Part shown: in pieces, positions 58,763 to 64,000 of the stretch
How the letters are laid out: every line of letters begins with the position of its first letter
Position numbering within the stretch: the stretch's first letter is position 1
Notes under the pieces: model-generated
Database searches by the model: none
What the model was told of the DNA's origin: nothing
Seen by the model: the letters and a program-made list of their open reading frames with translations, nothing else
Translations under genes and position numbers: made by a program
Assembly: GCF_024623065.1 (NCBI RefSeq)
Contig: NZ_JANJZR010000016.1
Coordinates: forward strand, 1 to 64,000
DNA length: 64,000 nt
Direction of reading: 5' to 3'
Source of the DNA: Bacteroides acidifaciens
GTDB lineage: Bacteria; Bacteroidota; Bacteroidia; Bacteroidales; Bacteroidaceae

Positions 58763-61700
58763 TTAGAATGTAAAGTGAACGCCACACATGAAAGTGCGTG
58801 CAGTAGGATAAGAACAGAAGTTGTATCCCGGGGTGAACGTTCCTCCCGCATAGTCTACATTATAACCGTGATAGCCGGTGAATGTGTGAAGATTCTGTGC
58901 TGATACGTATAAGCGTACATCAGATACATATTTGCCAAACCACTCGTTGGGGAGGTTGTAGCCCAATTCTACATTGGCAATCTTCCAATAGGCTGCGTTC
59001 TGAATCTTGCGTGAGCTGAAGAGGTCGTTCCAACCCAAGCTGGCACTGTTGGTGACATAGGTGCGTGGCACGTTGGAAAGGTAAGTGCTGCCGTCTTCGC
59101 TAAAGCGGTTGGCATCGAGCATACCTACCTCTTTGTTTCCCCATCCGTAGCAAGAGTTAAGCGAGTTGTAGATGTCGTCGCTGACGTGATAGTTCAGCGC
59201 ACCGAAGGTAGCAATGCTCAAGTCGAAACGCTTGTATTCAAAACGGGCATTAAGACCGAAATGAATCTTAGGCATACCGCTGCCCAGCACCACTTGGTCG
59301 TTGGCGTCTATTTTGCCGTCAGGTTTACCGTCCGGTCCGCTTACGTCCTTATAGAGGCAGTCACCAATCTGGGCACCCTCTTGAGTGGCGTGGTTGTCCA
59401 AGTCTTCCTGTGTGCGGGCAATGCCCTCATAAGCCCAGCCGTAGAACTGGCCTATTTCTTGACCCACATTGGTAATGTATGCTCCGGAGATGTAAGAGTC
59501 GGTACCAAAGCCTAGTGAAGTTACGCGGTTGCGCAATGTGCTGAGGTTGGCCGAAATTTCATACTTGAAGTCACGATCACGGTTACGGTAGGTAGCCGAG
59601 AACTCAAAACCGGAGTTGTTCATCGAGGCGGCATTCATCGTAACGGTGGTATTGGATACACCAGCCTGTTCGGGAACAGGGACAGCATATAGCAGGTCTT
59701 CGCTGGTATTCTTGTACCATTCGGCTGTGAATTCCAAGCGATTGTTAAACAAGGCAAGGTCGACACCCACGTTGTAGGTCTTCTTTTTCTCCCATGCCAA
59801 GTTACTGTCCACGAAAGTGGAAACGGCAGAACCGGTCACTACGTTACCGTTGAAATTGTAAGTCATGTTGTTGCGCGACATGACAGCCTGATACATATAC
59901 TCGCCGATATTCTCGTTACCGAGTTCACCATAACTGGCACGCACCTTGAACAGGTTTACAACATTTTGGTCGAAGGGGAAGAATTTTTCTTTGTCGAAAC
60001 GCCAACCCACAGAGACGGAAGGGAAAGTTCCCCAACGGATATTTCTGGTCAGGCGGGAACTGCCATCCCGGCGCACTGTTGCTGAGAATAAGTATCTGTC
60101 ATCGTAATTGTAATTGATACGACCGATGTAAGAAAGGATTGAATGCTTGTATTCGTAGCTGTTAGAATACGTATCGGAAGCATTCTGGAGCTGTAGGAAA
60201 TAAGGCTCGGTGAAGTTGATCCCCCATCCGGTCAGCAGGTCGGTATCTTCTTCTTCGTAAGTCTGGCCTGCCAATACGTTAATGTGATGCTTGCCTATCG
60301 TGCCATCGTAAGTAATCACGTTCTCTATTAAAGCATCCGAATAGTCGCGCGACCCTTTGGTGAGTCGTTCGTTGCTCTTGGCCAAGTACACACGGTTGCT
60401 TTGCACCCATGCAGGAATCCAAGTAAAGTCCTTGCAATGGGTTTTGCTGTAAGAGAGGTTGACTTTATAGTTGAGCTTATGATTTTTGTTGTCAACGCCA
60501 ATCATTTTGAGGACATCCACATCAGCAGACCCGGTTCCCACGAAACGATCCACGCGAGTGTTGCGTTTCAGCAGGTTATTTACCAGCAACGGGTTGGAAG
60601 CGGAGATGTCACCATGCACGGTATCGTAGTATACGCCGTAGCCGTAAGCGTCATAATTGAAGTTGTTGGCGATTCCCACCAAGTTGTCAAGTACCCATGT
60701 AGAAGAATCGTATGCCTTGATGGTGGGCTGCATCAGTAAAGTGCCACGCAGCACATTGGTAACATCACCATACAAGCCTTGAACGTATTCGGAAGCATTC
60801 GACAAGCCCATGTTGTCTTGGTCGGAGTGGGAGTAAACAAGGCTGGTCTGGAATTTTATGAACTTAGTCTCCATGATGTTGTTGACACGTGCCGTATAAC
60901 GTTCGTAGTTAGGGCCGGCACCTTCGAGAGTCCCTTTCTGGTTGAAATAGTCTAATGCTATATTATAGGTGTTATGAGCGCCACCTCCGGAGAGGTTCAC
61001 ATTGTGGTTTTGACGGATACCCGTTTTGAATACTTCGTCAAACCAGTTAGTATTGGTGTTATCCTGGAAATGGTATTTTCCGGTTTCGCTGTCAAACTTG
61101 TATCCTGTTGGCAACGGAGTGTTGGAGTTTGCGGCCGCCTGACCGATGTACTGGCTGTATTGGTCAGCATTCATTACATCATAGACATCCTTAGGGATAT
61201 TATCCACACCGAAGTATCCATTGTAATCCACTTTCAGCGGTTGGTCTTTTTGTCCGCGTTTGGTAGTGATGATAATCACACCATTGGCAGCGCGCGAACC
61301 GTAGATGGCAGCAGCCGAAGCATCCTTCAGTACTTGGATGGTTTCAATATCGTTTGAGGAGAAATCGCGAATGGAAGTTCCCATGGGAACACCGTCGATA
61401 ACATAAAGAGGAGAGGTGTCACCGAAAGACCCGACACCACGTATGCGAACGGTAGGATCGGCACCAGGCTGTCCGTCGGAGGTGATTTGCACACCGGAAA
61501 CCTTACCTTCGAGCATGGTGGAGATGTTGGAGTTTGATGTCTGTTTCAAGGCTTCCGCATCTACCACGGCAACAGAACCGGTTAAGTCGGACTTCTTTTG
61601 TGTACCGTAACCTACGACAACCACTTGTTCAAGCATCTTATTATCGGCTTGCAACTGGATGCCTTCAATAATAGCACGATTGCGAACAGCTACTTCACGT

Positions 61701-61972
61701 TCCTTGAAGCCCACATAGCTTATCAAAAGGGTAGAGTTTCCGGGAACCTCCAGTTGGAAGTTTCCGTTTAAGTCGGTGATGGTTCCGCCTTGTCCATTTT
61801 TAACCCTGACAGTAGCCCCTGGCATGGGTTCACCTTGTTCGTCGATAACTTGACCACGAACCTTGATAGTCGGAGACTGTGCCACGGTAGCCATTGCAGG
61901 TGTAGGATACACCGATATGCCACCAAAGGTGCACAGACTAAGCATTACGGAAAAAAATAAATGTTTCCTCAT
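58763..61972 (-). CDS. SusC/RagA family TonB-linked outer membrane protein
   Basis: 'VRGQVIDEQGEPMPGATVRVKNGQGGTITDLNGNFQLEVPG', 'VVVGYGTQKKSDLTGSV', 'IQVLKDASAAAIYGSRAANGVIIITTKRG'. Confidence 0.97.
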   Translation of the reverse strand: MRKHLFFSVMLSLCTFGGISVYPTPAMATVAQSPTIKVRGQVIDEQGEPMPGATVRVKNGQGGTITDLNGNFQLEVPGNSTLLISYVGFKEREVAVRNRAIIEGIQLQADNKMLEQVVVVGYGTQKKSDLTGSVAVVDAEALKQTSNSNISTMLEGKVSGVQITSDGQPGADPTVRIRGVGSFGDTSPLYVIDGVPMGTSIRDFSSNDIETIQVLKDASAAAIYGSRAANGVIIITTKRGQKDQPLKVDYNGYFGVDNIPKDVYDVMNADQYSQYIGQAAANSNTPLPTGYKFDSETGKYHFQDNTNTNWFDEVFKTGIRQNHNVNLSGGGAHNTYNIALDYFNQKGTLEGAGPNYERYTARVNNIMETKFIKFQTSLVYSHSDQDNMGLSNASEYVQGLYGDVTNVLRGTLLMQPTIKAYDSSTWVLDNLVGIANNFNYDAYGYGVYYDTVHGDISASNPLLVNNLLKRNTRVDRFVGTGSADVDVLKMIGVDNKNHKLNYKVNLSYSKTHCKDFTWIPAWVQSNRVYLAKSNERLTKGSRDYSDALIENVITYDGTIGKHHINVLAGQTYEEEDTDLLTGWGINFTEPYFLQLQNASDTYSNSYEYKHSILSYIGRINYNYDDRYLFSATVRRDGSSRLTRNIRWGTFPSVSVGWRFDKEKFFPFDQNVVNLFKVRASYGELGNENIGEYMYQAVMSRNNMTYNFNGNVVTGSAVSTFVDSNLAWEKKKTYNVGVDLALFNNRLEFTAEWYKNTSEDLLYAVPVPEQAGVSNTTVTMNAASMNNSGFEFSATYRNRDRDFKYEISANLSTLRNRVTSLGFGTDSYISGAYITNVGQEIGQFYGWAYEGIARTQEDLDNHATQEGAQIGDCLYKDVSGPDGKPDGKIDANDQVVLGSGMPKIHFGLNARFEYKRFDLSIATFGALNYHVSDDIYNSLNSCYGWGNKEVGMLDANRFSEDGSTYLSNVPRTYVTNSASLGWNDLFSSRKIQNAAYWKIANVELGYNLPNEWFGKYVSDVRLYVSAQNLHTFTGYHGYNVDYAGGTFTPGYNFCSYPTARTFMCGVHFTF

Positions 61973-62131
61973 TTTTAAAAGTATTAAGGTTGTAAATTTG
62001 ATGGATTAGATTGTTGTGCAATAGGGGAAAGGTTGAATTCAGCCGATGCTATGCACGATGCGACAGCCATTTTCTTGTCATTCTTCATAATATTAATATT
62101 AGATAAACTTAAAAAATGCATGGTTCTTTCC

Positions 62132-62216
62132 CAAAGGATTGAGCACCAATTGCATGGCAAAAATATGGCATTGATTGTAAATGAGGGTGGACAAACGTGT
62201 TTTAGAGGTGGATAAA
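62132..62216 (-). promoter_or_regulatory. susC promoter with upstream 21-bp-spaced direct repeat (putative HTCS operator)
   Basis: Minus TTTG (CAAA 62158-62161)-N18-ATCCTTTG (CAAAGGAT 62132-62139); GGTGGACAAA 62186-62195 and GGTGGATAAA 62207-62216. Confidence 0.6.
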
Positions 62217-62274
62217 AGCATTTTAAGTGTAAAAGGAGACAGCTTATTATGTGAAATTATTGTTTTAGGTAAAA

Positions 62275-64000
62275 CTATTCTTCCTTATTAAGTAGTGAAC
62301 TTGGTGTCGTATTGAAGTATTTGGTGAAGCACCTTGTAAAATATTTCGGATCATTGAACCCGACTTCATAAGATATTTCCGCAATATTCATATTCTTTGA
62401 TTCCCGATTCTTCAGAATCAGTTCGCGTGCTATATTCAACCGATAATTTCTGATAAACTGTCCGGCAGATTGTCCGATGAGGCTTTGCAGCTTTTTATTC
62501 AGCAGACTTTTGCTCACTCCGACCGCTTCGCTAAAATCACTTACCTCAAAATAAGAATTCTTATAATTCTCCTTGATGACCTCCATTACATGATTCAGAA
62601 ACTTCTTATCTCCGGATTCCTCTTCTATATTTAGTACATCCACATCCATGTTGAGTGTGAATTTTCGCTGATACCGCTTCCTGTTTTCCAAGATATTCTG
62701 AATACGTGTCAAGAGCAAAGTCTCATCAAATGGCTTCAGCAGATACTCATCCACTCCCATACGATAACTTTCCAAGCGTGTTTCTTGCGAGGTCTTGGCA
62801 GTCAGCATCAAGAAAGGTATGTGTGAAATGGCAAAAGTATCCTTCACACGGCGGGAGAGCTCAATGCCATCCATTACAGGCATCATCAAGTCACTGATGA
62901 TAAAATCCACCGGGTTGCTGTAAAGAATATTTATTGCCTCTTCGCCGTTTGATGCCTCTAGCACATTGTACTGTTCACGGAGAATGGAACGGATGTATCC
63001 CCGCATATCTACATTGTCTTCTACCACTAGAATCGTCAAAGCTTCTTTCTCTTTGGAGGGCTCAGAAGCCGGGACAGGATTGGATGAAGAACCGTTAGAA
63101 TCAATGATTATTAACTTATCATTCTTTTCTTCTTCCTGTTGCAAGGGGAGGAGAAGGCGGAAAGAACAGCCCGCAAGACGATTGTTACGCACTTTGATTT
63201 CTCCACCGTGCATCTGCACGATTCGTTTGCAGAGATAAAGGCCTATACCTGTTCCCGCCTGTCCGTAAACTGGATACTTCACTTGGTTCTGCGATTGATA
63301 GAAACGATTGAAAATCCTGTTCAGGTCTTCTTCCGGAATGCCCGGTCCCGTATCTCCGACACATATATATAAAGATTCTTTTCCACTCTTGCCAGATGGT
63401 AGTGAAGATATATACAGTGAGACTGTACCTCCATTCGGTGTAAACTTAATTGCATTACTCAACAGATTAGTCACCACTTTACGCATTGCCTCTTCATCAT
63501 ACAGAATCTCCGGTGTTTCCATCCGATAATATCGTTTCAGCACGACATTCCTTTCCCCTGCAAACACTTCGAAAGGAGTGATTAGCGAATCAATGAATTT
63601 CAGAAAATTCCCCCGCGTCTTGACAATTTCCAGTTTGCCGGATTCCACTTTGCGAAAGTCCATCAACTGATTGACCAGAGACAACAGATATTTCGAATTG
63701 CGCTCTACGAAATGAAGTTGTTCAATCACCTGTGGATTATAACTCAACTTCAATGCACGTTCAATAGGCCCGATAATCAACGTAATCGGCGTTCGGAACT
63801 CATGTGTGATATTCGTAAAGAAAGAAATCTTATCAAGCGTCAGCTCCTGCACTTTGCGCGACATTCGGACCAACTGTGCTTTCTGCTTCGTAATTTTCTC
63901 GTTCTGTTGGGTCAGCATCCGGTTCTGCCGTGATAGTTCTTCAGTCTGATTTTCCAACAAATGTTTCTGTTGCTCCAGTTCGTGCGTGCGTTCTTCCACC
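62275..64000 (-). CDS. Hybrid two-component system regulator (HTCS), C-terminal part: HisKA-HATPase-REC-AraC HTH; continues past window edge
   Basis: 'FFTNITHEFRTPITLIIGPIERAL', 'VGDTGPGIPEEDLNRIFNRFYQ', 'ILVVEDNVDMRGYIRSILREQYNV', 'IAEISYEVGFNDPKYFTRCFTKYFNTTPS'. Confidence 0.95.
   Translation of the reverse strand, partial: VEERTHELEQQKHLLENQTEELSRQNRMLTQQNEKITKQKAQLVRMSRKVQELTLDKISFFTNITHEFRTPITLIIGPIERALKLSYNPQVIEQLHFVERNSKYLLSLVNQLMDFRKVESGKLEIVKTRGNFLKFIDSLITPFEVFAGERNVVLKRYYRMETPEILYDEEAMRKVVTNLLSNAIKFTPNGGTVSLYISSLPSGKSGKESLYICVGDTGPGIPEEDLNRIFNRFYQSQNQVKYPVYGQAGTGIGLYLCKRIVQMHGGEIKVRNNRLAGCSFRLLLPLQQEEEKNDKLIIIDSNGSSSNPVPASEPSKEKEALTILVVEDNVDMRGYIRSILREQYNVLEASNGEEAINILYSNPVDFIISDLMMPVMDGIELSRRVKDTFAISHIPFLMLTAKTSQETRLESYRMGVDEYLLKPFDETLLLTRIQNILENRKRYQRKFTLNMDVDVLNIEEESGDKKFLNHVMEVIKENYKNSYFEVSDFSEAVGVSKSLLNKKLQSLIGQSAGQFIRNYRLNIARELILKNRESKNMNIAEISYEVGFNDPKYFTRCFTKYFNTTPSSLLNKEE

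Overview
The window is a chromosomal segment of a Bacteroides-type genome. This is judged from protein families, TTTG/TAnnTTTG-type promoters and PUL organisation; from memory the gene order resembles the B. thetaiotaomicron arabinose/arabinan region, which I could not verify. Left to right it contains: small membrane and carboxypeptidase-regulatory-like ORFs; a pectin-type glycan locus (GH105, DUF2264, frameshifted GH28, GH35); a patatin/beta-barrel protein; an RND efflux operon; a beta-propeller lipoprotein; recD2; a pyrophosphate-dependent phosphofructokinase; a GH25 lysozyme; prmA; a W/Y/G- then S/R-rich secreted protein with an OMP; a deaminase; an ECF-sigma/anti-sigma/DUF4252/OMP cluster; a 2-oxoacid:ferredoxin oxidoreductase operon with an unlisted 57-aa ORF; a long arabinose-catabolism operon (galM-SSS transporter-NUDIX AraR-araD-araA-araB-GH127-GH51-tkt-rpiB); and a SusCD arabinan-type PUL with a hybrid two-component regulator cut by the right edge. 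No tRNA, rRNA, CRISPR, transposase or phage genes were seen. The best unexplained signals are intergenic: (1) a degenerate array of about 13 units with a ~22-bp period at 16247-16530; (2) a four-unit 22-bp palindromic array with interlocked perfect inverted repeats at 23208-23289; (3) paired GTGT-N7-ACAC palindromes covering both core promoter elements of the arabinose operon; (4) two related 71-bp regulatory blocks in the pectin locus; (5) a 14-bp inverted repeat flanking a promoter-like -7 box at 27969-28028; and (6) three apparent homopolymer-associated frameshifts confined to the first ~4 kb.
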